Shown: positions 25,901-34,198, counted from the first letter of the stretch. The stretch is 64,000 nt of DNA from JAXMHQ01 sp046346665 (GCA_046346665.1 JAXMHQ010000008.1:1-64000); one strand, 5' to 3'. The notes: generated by a model from the letters alone, not told the origin. Numbers and translations: made by a program.

Positions 25901-26880
25901 CCCGCCGGCCCGGCATCGCCGCCGCTCCGCACAAAATCCGCAAACGACGTCGCGATCGCCATGTCGCTGAACGTCCAGCCGCTCCCGCTCCCGCCATGCC
26001 GCAGCCGCACCTGGTCGAACCCGGCCCGCGCCCGGAAATGCGTCGTCAGGCTCTCCAACTGGCCCGCTTCCGTCGCGCCCGGCGCCAGGTCGGGATTCAG
26101 CCACACCGTCACCCGGTCGTCCCCGCCCCGCACATATTGCACCTTGAACACAATCGTCGCCTCGATCCCCCGGTGCGGCAGTTCGTAGGGGAAAAAGGAT
26201 CCCTGCCCCGTGAACTGCGGCCGCGAGGAATGAAGATCCACGTCGCCCGCAATCGTGTTCGACTCGCCCTTGTCCAGCGTGTTGAACGCGCTGTAACCCC
26301 AGGCCTCGAGCGAATTGCCTATGCCCAACCGCTCCATGTCGCCCTCAAACAACTGGAACGCGGCGTAATATTTCTCCGTGCTCGCATCCGATCCCGGGTT
26401 GACGCGCAATTTGAAATACAGCGTGTTCGTCGACGCATCATCCTCCCGGACCGCGCCGCCCAGGATATCCGTTCCCGGACCGTTTTCGGAAACGTGCGTT
26501 TCGCCGAGGTCCGACCATAGAATGATGGCCTGCGCGGAAAAGGAAATCAGCAGGAGGAACAGGGCGCCCAGGAGAAGTGCGGGAAACGGGAGAGCACGCA
26601 GGGCCGACGCATCTGAATTGCGGGTAGAGACGGCGCGCCGAGCCGTCCGCGCCGCGTCCAGCGGCGCAACGTTGCAGAGGGCATGCCAGGCGCCGTGCCG
26701 CTTTCCGCCCGCTGATGCGCGGGCGGGGACGCCGCAGCGCGGGGTCCCTACCGTCTGAATTCCAGGATCGCGCGCCTCTTTACACATTCGATGCGTCGGC
26801 CCTGGGAGAGCACGCATCGCTGCCGCCGCCCGGTTTGGCGGCCGGCCCGGCATGCGCAAAAGCACCGGCGACAGCACCAT
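22945..26880 (-). CDS. Beta-propeller sensor histidine kinase (Reg_prop, Y_Y_Y, HisKA_3, HATPase)
   Basis: A large one-component-style sensor. After the hydrophobic segment 'PALLLGALFLLLISFSAQA' comes a ~200-residue beta-rich domain. About a dozen Reg_prop blades follow (such as 'QTRDGYLWVGSDDGVARFDG' and 'DAQGTLWIGTAGGGLSRL'), then a Y_Y_Y domain ('FRYQLKGFDPDWVD...YIPPGEYLFRV') and one membrane helix. The C-terminus has the HisKA_3 box 'RIAQDLHDDLGSSLARIS' and the ATPase motifs 'VQDDGQGFD' and 'NGLGNMQRRA'. Such sensors detect oligosaccharides in Bacteroidota. The start is unclear: ATG 26880 makes residues ~37-94 a translation of a 170-bp repeat, with no ATG after it; a CTG at 26601 is possible. 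Confidence 0.88.
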   Translation of the reverse strand: MVLSPVLLRMPGRPPNRAAAAMRALPGPTHRMCKEARDPGIQTVGTPRCGVPARASAGGKRHGAWHALCNVAPLDAARTARRAVSTRNSDASALRALPFPALLLGALFLLLISFSAQAIILWSDLGETHVSENGPGTDILGGAVREDDASTNTLYFKLRVNPGSDASTEKYYAAFQLFEGDMERLGIGNSLEAWGYSAFNTLDKGESNTIAGDVDLHSSRPQFTGQGSFFPYELPHRGIEATIVFKVQYVRGGDDRVTVWLNPDLAPGATEAGQLESLTTHFRARAGFDQVRLRHGGSGSGWTFSDMAIATSFADFVRSGGDAGPAGGAGRVTFQSWQREQGLPQNSVRALLQTRDGYLWVGSDDGVARFDGMRFVSFGIPEGLASVRVNTLFEDLRGALWIGTAGSGLVRIQDNLVTTFTMRDGLLSDNVTALTQDGEGRLWVGTDAGLGMLLEGRFFSAAADAGMFRGKPVSALFKDRHGVIWIAAGELGVFQYLDGTFLPVKGRSVDELLQDPHCLLVDRAGRVWVGAGDDYVLCRDGGDWREYRLPRHLARPYVTALAEQPDGTVWAGSVSEGLFQFRDGKLYPVNASAGLSDNFVQSLLVDREGNLWIGTAAGLNRLRHSNLSVYGQNAGAVLGLAEVSPGITWVGKPSDGVYVWDERSFSPLDLPGLARPFLQVNCLLTNAAGCWVGTAHGLLQFTNPFAKSLEPLEALEGQNVIALAREIHGGLWVGTHEGMLWLNRDDGAWEQEGQLAMRRPISAIAQNSDGTLWIGTEGDGLYQFKEGVKFHFDKGARLLSGLIRTLYLDAQGTLWIGTAGGGLSRLRGGRIDNFTTHEGLPDNTISQILEDDRGRLWLGSNRGLASVAKRDLDLVIGGKIAVVYPQVYGRVDGMFAEECSSGFFPAGLKLDSGLLAFSTLKGIVVADPRPRSADVLPPVVVLEDVLVDGNHSLETRAISPPGGVEMRPAGAVEPQVLRIPAGKHRIDFQYTGLSFNAPERVRFRYQLKGFDPDWVDNKTDRKATYSYIPPGEYLFRVSACNSDGVWNDEGAVIKVVVDRHFWQAPWFIISCGLGLLGVVGGAVRLVEKRKIQRRLEHLEQERALARERARIAQDLHDDLGSSLARISLLSGLARADRHHSAQVEAHVEKIALSADETVRALEEIVWAVRPGSDTLQSLVEYIAHFANEYFTEATVRCRLNLPHDLPARPIPPEMRHNIFLIVKEALTNVLRHASAREVLVEAKLTGDSLEIVVQDDGQGFDAQGSRKERRNGLGNMQRRAEAMNGALSLESGPGKGTRLRLVVTLPAASAV
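26601..26772. repeat. ~170-bp palindromic repeat, copy 1 of 3
   Basis: Runs from GGGCCGACGCATCTGAAT to ...GTCTGAATTCCAGGATCG and is rich in internal inverted repeats (GACGGCGCGC..., GGGACGCCGCAGCG...). Near-identical copies lie at 38269-38443 (reverse orientation) and 44521-44692 (same orientation). This copy overlaps the 5' part of the propeller kinase ORF. Confidence 0.85.
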
Positions 26881-26925
26881 GCCGGAAGTATGCGCGGAGC
26901 CGGACGCGAAACAAGGAAGTTTCTC

Positions 26926-27118
26926 GAATGCGGAATGCGGAGTGCGGAGTGTGGAATCCTGGCGGCCGTTTTCACCCCTATTTGTAGGAGCCGACGTCAG
27001 GAGGCTCTGACTAATCAGGAAAGACGGAAAGCGTGAGCCTCCTTACGTCGGCTCCTACATTTGGAAGTAAAAGCGAACCGCCAGGATTCCGCACTCCGCA
27101 TTCCGCGCTCCGCATTAA
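26926..27118. repeat. Heptamer-arm element (GAATGCG / ACTCCGC) with a TAGGAG palindrome nested inside
   Basis: The left arm is about four units GARTGYG (26926-26955). The right arm is four units NYTCCGC (about 27089-27118). Between the arms, 26984-27059 is a copy of the TAGGAGNCGACGTCAGGAG palindrome seen in the arrays at 36891 and 53078. The arms are also bordered by matched CCTGGCGG / CCGCCAGG. This looks like one element inserted in another, in a divergent gap. Confidence 0.8.
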
Positions 27119-27164
27119 AAAGGCTCTTGCTGCATCGCGGCGGAAAACCTGATATAGGCCGGAG

Positions 27165-27446
27165 ATGAAGCCGGTGGATTCCTATGTTATCGCCTGGGTT
27201 GGTTTGTCGAGTGCGGCGGCCTTTTTGTTGTTTGGTTACGACAAGTGGTGCGCGGGGCGGCCGGGGCGGAGTCGCGTGCCGGAATTTCGGCTGGCGCTGG
27301 CGGGCGCCCTGGGCGGCTGGCCGGGCGGGCTGCTGGGCATGGTGGTGTTCCGGCATAAAACCGCCAAGCTCAGCTTCCAGATCAAATACCTTCTCAGCCT
27401 GCTCGCCTGGCTGGCAGGGCTGGCGGCCTGGTGGCACTGGAGATAG
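27165..27446 (+). CDS. DUF1294 domain-containing small membrane protein
   Basis: A 93-residue protein that matches DUF1294 (PF06961). The pattern 'FGYDKWCAGRPGRSRVPEFRLALAGALGGWPGGLLGMVVFRHKTAK' is diagnostic: Y-D-K, R-V-P-E, GG..G, and FRHKT. Two or three short membrane segments are visible (AWVGLSSAAAFLLFG, ALGGWPGGLLGMVV, YLLSLLAWLAGLAAWW). The function of the family is unknown. It stands alone, bounded by repeat elements on both sides. Confidence 0.88.
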   Translation: MKPVDSYVIAWVGLSSAAAFLLFGYDKWCAGRPGRSRVPEFRLALAGALGGWPGGLLGMVVFRHKTAKLSFQIKYLLSLLAWLAGLAAWWHWR

Positions 27447-27469
27447 AGCGCGCCCGCGTCGCCTCCAAT

Positions 27470-27555
27470 GGGAGGGCCGGCGTCCCCGCCGGCCCAAACA
27501 AACACCAGAGTCAGGCAAAACTCAGCTGGGGACGGCGGGAACGCCGTCCCTCCCG
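27470..27555. repeat. GGGAGGGCCGGCGTCCC hairpin repeat, copy 1
   Basis: Arms of the type GGAGGGCCGGCGTCCCCGCC on one side and GGGGACGGCGGGAACGCC, then GTCCCTCCC on the other form a long GC-rich hairpin. Related copies lie at 31674-31783 and 35413-35530. All three are directly 3' of a plus-strand gene. Confidence 0.75.
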
Positions 27556-27709
27556 ATTTGAAACTGATGACAAGCTCATGCGCCGTGTCATGAGTTTTTT
27601 GACTCGACCCCCGGTTGGATGCCGGTATTCTGGCGCGCACCTGGGGATTGGCGGGTTTTGTCATTCCCGTTCCATCCATGAACATAGTCCGGCCGTTACA
27701 GAACCCCTT

Positions 27710-29131
27710 ATGAGCGAACCAACCAACAAGCTCCGGTTGACGGAAAAGATCTGCTACGGATTTGGCGACCTGGCTTCGTGTCTTTTCTGGCAAACGATCA
27801 CCTTTTACCTGCTATTTTTCTACACGGACGTGTTCGGGCTGCCGGCGAAGGCGGCGGGCGTGATGTTTTTCGTCTCGCGCGTTTCGGACGCGATTTTTGA
27901 CGTGGTGATCGGGATGCTGGCGGACCGGACGCGGAGCCGCTGGGGCAAGTTCCGGCCGTACCTGTTGTGGATCGCCATCCCGCTGGGTGTTTCGGGCGTG
28001 CTGGCGTTCACGACGCCGGCGTTCGGCGATGCCGGGAAGGTCGTTTACGCCTACGTGACGTTCATCCTGTTCATGTTCATGTATTCGGCGATCAACATCC
28101 CCTACACCGCCCTGCTCGGCGTCATCAGCAGCGACCCCGTCGAACGCGCCGACGCCGCGACGTCCAAATTCATCGGCGCCTACCTCGCCGGCATCATCGT
28201 CTCCGCCACCGCCCTGCCCCTCGTGAAATATTTGGGTGGCGACAACGCCTCGCGCGGCTGGCAGCTCACCATGGGCGTGTTCGCCGTCGCCGCCGTGGTC
28301 CTGTTCCTAATCACCTTCGCCACCACCCGCGAACGCGTCCAGCCCATCGCGAAGGAGAAAACTTCCATCGGCAACGACCTCAAGGACCTCTCGAAAAATG
28401 TTCCCTGGATGCTGCTGTTCGCCGTCACCATCCTGTTCATCCTGTTCGTCTGCATCCGCCTGAACGTCACCACCCACTATTTCAAGTACTATATCGGCGA
28501 ACAGGAAATCACCCTGTTCGGCACGACGCACAAATACGGGTTCGAAGTGCTCGCCTCCGCGTTCAACACCGTCGGCCAGCTCCTGTCGCTCGTCGGCGTC
28601 GCCCTCGTCCCTGTCGTGGCGCGCCTCCTGGGACGCAAACGCGCGGCGATCGTGCTTTTTATAACGGCGCTGATTTGCACCGGTTCCTATTACCTGTTCA
28701 AGCCGCAGAATCTCGTGCTGATTTTCGGGTTCCAGGTCATTGGTTCGATCGTGGGCGGGCCGATCTCGGCGCTGCTCTGGCTGATGTATGCCGACACGGC
28801 GGATCATTCCGAATGGAAAACCGGCCGGCGCGCCACCGGGCTCGTGTTCTCCGCTTCGATCATGTCCAACAAACTCGGCTGGGCCATCGGCTCGATGATC
28901 GCCGCGGTCATTCTCGACAAGACAGGGTTCATCCCCAACGTGATTCAAAACGCTGACGTCAAGGAGGGGCTGAAGGACATGATGAGCATTATTCCCACGG
29001 GTGTCGGTTTGATCGCCCTGATCCTGCTGTTCTTCTACCCGCTCAACGAGCGCCTGATGGACAAGGTGAAGACCGAGCTCGAGGAACGGCGGAAGCAGAG
29101 CGGCGAAACGCCGGCGGTCGCACAGGCTTGA
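27710..29131 (+). CDS. MFS transporter, glycoside-pentoside-hexuronide (GPH):cation symporter family
   Basis: A 473-residue transporter with about 12 membrane helices. 'KICYGFGDLASCLFWQTITFYLLFFYTDVFGL' and 'RVSDAIFDVVIGMLADRTRSRWGKFRPYLLW' match the GPH family signature (MelB, XynB/YicJ types), including the D-D and RWGKFRP loop. The C-terminal 'MYADTADHSEWKTGRRATGLVFSAS' is typical as well. The ATG at 27710 is used; longer versions would run into the preceding hairpin repeat. It begins the phosphorylase locus and should import a beta-linked oligosaccharide with Na+ or H+. Confidence 0.92.
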   Translation: MSEPTNKLRLTEKICYGFGDLASCLFWQTITFYLLFFYTDVFGLPAKAAGVMFFVSRVSDAIFDVVIGMLADRTRSRWGKFRPYLLWIAIPLGVSGVLAFTTPAFGDAGKVVYAYVTFILFMFMYSAINIPYTALLGVISSDPVERADAATSKFIGAYLAGIIVSATALPLVKYLGGDNASRGWQLTMGVFAVAAVVLFLITFATTRERVQPIAKEKTSIGNDLKDLSKNVPWMLLFAVTILFILFVCIRLNVTTHYFKYYIGEQEITLFGTTHKYGFEVLASAFNTVGQLLSLVGVALVPVVARLLGRKRAAIVLFITALICTGSYYLFKPQNLVLIFGFQVIGSIVGGPISALLWLMYADTADHSEWKTGRRATGLVFSASIMSNKLGWAIGSMIAAVILDKTGFIPNVIQNADVKEGLKDMMSIIPTGVGLIALILLFFYPLNERLMDKVKTELEERRKQSGETPAVAQA

Positions 29132-29159
29132 TTTTCACAAAACCGATTTCAATCCATTC

Positions 29160-30149
29160 ATGAAACGAACCATTATTGGCAACGCACTCCCGAACATTCC
29201 CTGGGAAGAAAAACCCAAAGGCTGCACCGACCTGGTGTGGCGCTACAGCGGCAACCCGGTCATCGGCTGGAACCCGATCCCGAAAGCCGCGCGCATCTAC
29301 AACAGCGCCGTCCTGCCCCACAAAGGCAAGTTCGTCGGCGTCTTTCGCGCCGACCAGCGCAACGGCCGCGCCACCCTGTTCTTCGGGAACAGCCCCGACG
29401 CCCTGAACTGGACCATCGGGCCCGACCCGATCAAATGGGTCGACGAAAAGGGCAAACCCAGTCCGCTCAGTTACGGTTATGACCCGCGCTTCCTCCGCAT
29501 CGGGAACACCTGTTACGTGACCTGGTGCGACGACCTGCACGGGGCCTCCATCGGCCTGGGGCGGACGACGGATTTCAAGACGTTCATCCGCATGCCGAAT
29601 CCGCTGATGCCGTTCAACCGGAACGGCGTCTTGTTCCCGCGCAAGATCCGGAACAAATATTTCCTGCTGAGCCGCCCGAGCGACAGCGGCCACACGCCGT
29701 TCGGCGACATTTTCGTCAGCGAAAGCCCCGATCTCATCCACTGGGGCTGTCATCATCACGTGATGAGCAAGGGCGGCAGCGGCTGGTGGCAGGGAACCAA
29801 AATCGGCGCCGGACCGGTCCCGATCGAGACAACCGAGGGCTGGCTGCTGTTCTATCATGGCGTTTCCGGGACGTGCAACGGGTTCGTCTACAGCTTCGGC
29901 GCGGCGATCCTCGACATCGACCAACCGTGGAAGGTGCTTTACCGGACGCGCGATTACCTGCTGACGCCGGAGAAGCCTTACGAGACGACCGGGTTCGTTC
30001 CGAACGTGACCTTCCCGTGCGCGAATCTTTACGACGCCGCCACGGGCCGGATCGCGATTTATTACGGCGCGGCCGACACCTACACGGCGCTGGCGTTCAC
30101 GCAGATCGATCCGTTGCTCAAATACATCAAGCAGAACTCGGAAGTTTAA
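29160..30149 (+). CDS. GH130 beta-mannoside phosphorylase family protein
   Basis: A 329-residue cytoplasmic enzyme of GH130 (PF04041), a five-bladed propeller. Visible features are 'RIYNSAVLPHKGKFVGVFRAD', 'YGYDPRFLRIGNTCYVTWCDD' with the conserved acidic residue, 'NGVLFPRKIRNKYFLLSRPSD', 'GWWQGTKIGAGPVPIETTEGWLLFYHG' and 'IAIYYGAADTYTALAF'. Family members split beta-1,4-mannosyl-glucose or mannobiose with phosphate to give mannose-1-phosphate. The exact substrate cannot be read from sequence. It lies 28 nt after the symporter gene and 15 nt before a second one, so the genes form an operon. Confidence 0.9.
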   Translation: MKRTIIGNALPNIPWEEKPKGCTDLVWRYSGNPVIGWNPIPKAARIYNSAVLPHKGKFVGVFRADQRNGRATLFFGNSPDALNWTIGPDPIKWVDEKGKPSPLSYGYDPRFLRIGNTCYVTWCDDLHGASIGLGRTTDFKTFIRMPNPLMPFNRNGVLFPRKIRNKYFLLSRPSDSGHTPFGDIFVSESPDLIHWGCHHHVMSKGGSGWWQGTKIGAGPVPIETTEGWLLFYHGVSGTCNGFVYSFGAAILDIDQPWKVLYRTRDYLLTPEKPYETTGFVPNVTFPCANLYDAATGRIAIYYGAADTYTALAFTQIDPLLKYIKQNSEV

Positions 30150-30164
30150 CCCGAAAGGCATCCC

Positions 30165-31625
30165 ATGGCCGAAACGCTTGCCGCACCCGCCGCCGGTCAT
30201 CAACTCGTGCGCGACCGGCTGCCGGCCGCCACCAAAATCGCCTACGGCCTGGGCACGGCCCTCGACATGTGGGGCCTGTGGCTTTACCCGAGCGTCGGGT
30301 TCGCCGTGTTCAGCATCTACCTGGGGGTCGACGCCAAATGGGTGGGGCTGGCGATGACGCTGATCCGGCTCTACGACGCCTTCTCCGATCCGTGGGTGGG
30401 CTGGGTTTCGGACAACGTGCGGACGAAGTGGGGCCGCAGGCGGCCGTTCATCCTGGTGGCGGGTGTGCTGTGCGGATTGTTTCTGCCCATCCTGTTCCTG
30501 GTGTCGCCGTCGTGGGCGGACAAGACGTTCATGGGAGTGTCGGCGGTGTTCTGGTTCATGATCTTCTCGAACATGATCTACATCCCGCTGTTCAGCGCGT
30601 TCACGGTGCCGTTCAACAGCCTCGCGAACGAGCTGACGCCGGATTACGAGGAGCGCACCTCGATCATGACCTACCGGAGCGCGATGCAGAAGGTGTTTGA
30701 AGTGGCGAGCTTTTATGCGCTGCGATTCACCAACCTGGCGTGGTTCCTGATTCCCGGCACGGACAAGCACAACGTGCTTCTTGGCATGCAGGTCTACACC
30801 TGCATTCTCGGCGTGGTCATGGCCGTGTTCGCCGTCATCATTTTCCTGAAGGTCAAGGAGCGTTACTACGAGAAGCTGGTGGTCAAAAGCCAGGAACACG
30901 TGTCGTTGAAAAGCGCCTTGTACGAAACGCTCACCTGCAAACCCTTCCTGTTCATGCTGCTGGTCGGCGCCTCGTTCAACCTCGGCACCAGCATGCTCGG
31001 CACGCTCGGCTATTATGCCACGGTCTATTACGTCTGCGGCGGCGACCAGGGCCTGGGCAACAACTGGAATTTCTGGATGGGCCTCGCCTTCATGCTCGGC
31101 GGACTCATCGGCGCGCCCGCGCTCAACCGCGTCGCCTTCTACTTCGGCAAACGCAGCGCGCTGGTCGTGACCGCCCTGATCGGGATCGCCGCCTACGCCG
31201 GCTCCTGGTTCCTCTACAACCCCCGCCTGCCCTGGCTCCAGCCGTTCGCCTCAGGGCTGATGGGACTCACCGCGTCCGGCCTCTGGATGCTCTACGGCTC
31301 CATTTGCGCCGACGTCATCGACTACGACGAATTGAACACCGGGAAACGCCGCGAGGGTTCGTTCACCTCGTGCGGCACCTACATTCTGAAACTCGGCAAC
31401 GCCGTCGGCGGACTGTTCGCCGGCTTGGTCATCAGCTTCCTCGGCGGAAACGCAGCCCTCAATTCCGGCGATCCCCACACGATCCTCTGGGTCCGCATCA
31501 TGCTGGGCGCCATCCCCGTCGCCGGCATGCTGCTCGTCATCCTGTTCGTCCTCCAGGTGCCCCTCACCCGGAAAGTCTGCGAAGACATCCGCGCCCAACT
31601 CGAGGCGCGCCGCGGGCAGGTGTAG
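30165..31625 (+). CDS. MFS transporter, GPH symporter family (second copy)
   Basis: A 486-residue paralogue of the transporter at 27710, with about 12 helices and the same signatures: 'AYGLGTALDMWGLWLYPSVGFAVFSIYLGV', 'RLYDAFSDPWVGWVSDNVRTKWGRRRPFILVAG' and 'YGSICADVIDYDELNTGKRREGSF'. It differs clearly in sequence from the first copy, so the two may take different oligosaccharides, for example a mannosyl- and a glucosyl-disaccharide that match the GH130 and GH94 enzymes beside them. Confidence 0.92.
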   Translation: MAETLAAPAAGHQLVRDRLPAATKIAYGLGTALDMWGLWLYPSVGFAVFSIYLGVDAKWVGLAMTLIRLYDAFSDPWVGWVSDNVRTKWGRRRPFILVAGVLCGLFLPILFLVSPSWADKTFMGVSAVFWFMIFSNMIYIPLFSAFTVPFNSLANELTPDYEERTSIMTYRSAMQKVFEVASFYALRFTNLAWFLIPGTDKHNVLLGMQVYTCILGVVMAVFAVIIFLKVKERYYEKLVVKSQEHVSLKSALYETLTCKPFLFMLLVGASFNLGTSMLGTLGYYATVYYVCGGDQGLGNNWNFWMGLAFMLGGLIGAPALNRVAFYFGKRSALVVTALIGIAAYAGSWFLYNPRLPWLQPFASGLMGLTASGLWMLYGSICADVIDYDELNTGKRREGSFTSCGTYILKLGNAVGGLFAGLVISFLGGNAALNSGDPHTILWVRIMLGAIPVAGMLLVILFVLQVPLTRKVCEDIRAQLEARRGQV

Positions 31626-31673
31626 GCCGGCCAATCCGTATTCGCCGCAACCATGCACCCACGACGCTTGACC

Positions 31674-31783
31674 GGGAGGGACGAGCTACTGCGAGTCCCC
31701 AAACTAATTCCGCGGGAGGGACGCCGTCCTCGGCGTCCCCAACACAATAACCAAAGTGGGACGCCGGGGACGGCGTCCCTCCC
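31674..31783. repeat. GGGAGGGACGCCGTCC hairpin repeat, copy 2
   Basis: Matched arms GGGAGGGACGCCGTCC... and ...GGACGGCGTCCCTCCC lie in the 179-nt gap between the second symporter and the GH94 gene. The hairpin ends about 20 nt before the GTG start at 31805, so it would be in the leader of that gene or end the upstream transcript. Confidence 0.75.
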
Positions 31784-31804
31784 ATCGATAACCCAGGAGA
31801 TTCC

Positions 31805-34198
31805 GTGAAATTCGGCCATTTCGACGATCATAATAAAGAGTACGTCATCGAGCGACCCGACACGCCCCGGTCATGGGCCAATTACCTCGGCTCAACCGAA
31901 TACGGCGCCATCACCACCAACAACGCCGGCGGTTACAGCTTCTACATGTCCGCCGCCCAGGGCCGGTTCACCCGGCTGCGATTCGACGACGTCCCGCTCG
32001 ATCAGCCCGGGCGCTACATCTACCTGCGCGACCGCGCGTCGGGCGATTACTGGTCGAACGCGTGGCAACCCGTCGGCAAGCCGCTCAGCCGTTACAAAAC
32101 CACCTGCCGCCACGGCACCGCCTACTCCATCATCACGTCGCGCTATTCGAACATCGAAACGGAGACGACCTACTTCGTCCCGCTGGGCAAACGATTCGAA
32201 TGCTGGCTGCTGCGCGTCTCGAACCGCGGCAAATCCGCCCGCAAACTCAGCCTGTTCACGTTCGTCGAATACCCGAGCACCTGGAGCTGCTTCAACGATT
32301 TCCTCAACCTCCAGTATTCCCACGGCATCGTGAAGATGGATTGCGTGAACGGCATCATCGACCACGGCCACAGCGTCGGCGCGTCGCCGCTGCCGGGCAG
32401 CATCCTCAACAGCGACCAGGGCCGCCACACGTTCCTCGCGTTCGTCGGCGGAAAAATCGCGGGATTCGACACCGACCGCGACGTGTTCATCACGCCGTAT
32501 CGGAATTACTCCAACCCGGCCGTCGTGGAACGCGGCCAGTGCACCGGCTCGAAGGCGTTCGGCGACGACGGCTGCGGCGTCCTGCAGATCGACGTCGCTC
32601 TCAAGCCGGGTGAGACGCGCGAGTTTGTCGTCCTCATGGGCATCGGCCGCGCCGCGGTGGAGGGAAAACGCACGGTGCGCGAATTCGGCAAGCCGGCCGT
32701 GGTCCGGCGCGAGTTCGAGAAACTGCGCCGCTACTGGCACGACCGGCTGCAGGGGCTCGAGGTTCACACGCCCGATCCGCAGCTCAACTCCATGTTGAAC
32801 ATGTGGAGCCCGTTCAACTGCCTCATGACCTACTCCTGGTCGCGCATGGCCAGCCTGATCTACAGCGGCGAACGCGACGGGCTCGGCTACCGCGATACCG
32901 TCCAGGATTTCCTCGGCGTCATGCACATGATCCCGCAGGAAGCCGCCAAACGCCTCGAACTCATGATCACTGGGCAATGCTCCACCGGCGGCGCCATGCC
33001 CATCGTCATGGCCTTCGCCCACCGGCCCGGAAAGGAAACCCCGCCGAAAGAGGACGAATATCGGTCGGACGATTGCCTCTGGCTGTTCAACGCCGTCACC
33101 GCCTACGTGAAGGAAACAGGCGATGAAACATTCTATTTCAAGGTCCTGCCCTACGCCGACCGCGGCAAAGCCACCGTGCTCGGCCATCTCCGGCGCGCCC
33201 TCGAATTCAACCTCGAACGCACCGGCCAGCACGGCCTGCCTTCGGGACTGTTTGCCGATTGGAACGATTGCCTCCGGCTCGGCACGCGCGGCACATCGAT
33301 CTTCGTCGCGCTCCAGGTCCGCTACGGGCTCAAGACCTACATCGAACTGTGCGATCGCTACAAGCTCCCCGCCGAGGTGCGCTGGGCGCGCCGAGAACTC
33401 GCCGCGCTCGACCGCAAGCTGGATCGTTACGGCTGGGACGGCCAATGGTACGTGCGCGCCTACAAGGGCAACGGCGAGAAGATCGGGTCGAAATCCAACA
33501 AGCAGGGTTCGATCTACCTGAACACGCAATCGTGGGGCGTCCTGAGCGGCCACGCGGACCGCAAACGCGCCGAGCAGGCCATGAATGCCGTGAATCGCCG
33601 CCTTGCGACGGATTACGGCCTGATGGTCTGCGCGCCGCCGTACGAGAACATTCCCTGCGCGGAAATCCGGTCGATCGTGTTCAACAAGGGCGTGAAGGAA
33701 AACGCGGGCGTGTTCAACCACACCCAGGGCTGGGCCGTCATGGCGGAAACATTGCTCGGCCACGGCAACCGCGCCTATCAGTATTTCCGCAGCTACCTGC
33801 CCGCCGCCATGAACGACAAGGCGGAAATCCGCGGGATCGAACCCTACGTCTACTCCCAGTATACGCACAGCATCTACAGCGGCCGCTACGGCGCCTCGCG
33901 CGTCCCCTGGCTCACCGGCGCCGCCTCCTGGGCCTATTACTCCGCCACCCAGTTCATCCTCGGCATCCAGCCCGAAACCGGCGGACTCCGCATCGATCCG
34001 TGCATCCCGTCGGACTGGAAGCAATTCACCGCCACGCGCCGGTTCCGCGACAAGACCGTCCACCTCACCGTGCGCAACCCCAAAGGCGTCCAGAAAGGCG
34101 TCCGCCAGGTGATACTCAATGGCAAAGCCATCGACGGCAATTTGCTGCCGGTATCCAAACTGAAATCCGTGAACCGCGCCGAGGTGACCCTGGGCTGA
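31805..34198 (+). CDS. GH94 family phosphorylase (cellobiose phosphorylase-like)
   Basis: A 797-residue enzyme of GH94 (PF17167). The N-terminal beta-sandwich begins 'KFGHFDDHNKEYVIERPDTPRSWANYLGS'. The helical barrel holds 'GERDGLGYRDTVQDFLG', the catalytic Asp in 'DEYRSDDCLWLFNAVTAY', and 'GLPSGLFADWNDCLRLG'. 'GVFNHTQGWAVMAETLLG' is also conserved. It starts with GTG after an AGGAG ribosome-binding site. GH94 enzymes split cellobiose or related beta-glucosides with phosphate to give glucose-1-phosphate in the cytosol. With the GH130 gene and two symporters it suggests ATP-saving use of beta-linked disaccharides, perhaps from glucomannan. Confidence 0.92.
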   Translation: MKFGHFDDHNKEYVIERPDTPRSWANYLGSTEYGAITTNNAGGYSFYMSAAQGRFTRLRFDDVPLDQPGRYIYLRDRASGDYWSNAWQPVGKPLSRYKTTCRHGTAYSIITSRYSNIETETTYFVPLGKRFECWLLRVSNRGKSARKLSLFTFVEYPSTWSCFNDFLNLQYSHGIVKMDCVNGIIDHGHSVGASPLPGSILNSDQGRHTFLAFVGGKIAGFDTDRDVFITPYRNYSNPAVVERGQCTGSKAFGDDGCGVLQIDVALKPGETREFVVLMGIGRAAVEGKRTVREFGKPAVVRREFEKLRRYWHDRLQGLEVHTPDPQLNSMLNMWSPFNCLMTYSWSRMASLIYSGERDGLGYRDTVQDFLGVMHMIPQEAAKRLELMITGQCSTGGAMPIVMAFAHRPGKETPPKEDEYRSDDCLWLFNAVTAYVKETGDETFYFKVLPYADRGKATVLGHLRRALEFNLERTGQHGLPSGLFADWNDCLRLGTRGTSIFVALQVRYGLKTYIELCDRYKLPAEVRWARRELAALDRKLDRYGWDGQWYVRAYKGNGEKIGSKSNKQGSIYLNTQSWGVLSGHADRKRAEQAMNAVNRRLATDYGLMVCAPPYENIPCAEIRSIVFNKGVKENAGVFNHTQGWAVMAETLLGHGNRAYQYFRSYLPAAMNDKAEIRGIEPYVYSQYTHSIYSGRYGASRVPWLTGAASWAYYSATQFILGIQPETGGLRIDPCIPSDWKQFTATRRFRDKTVHLTVRNPKGVQKGVRQVILNGKAIDGNLLPVSKLKSVNRAEVTLG

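Noticed and set aside
3051..26880. SusC/SusD-type PUL
   Set aside because: No TonB-dependent receptor or SusD-like lipoprotein is present in this stretch.
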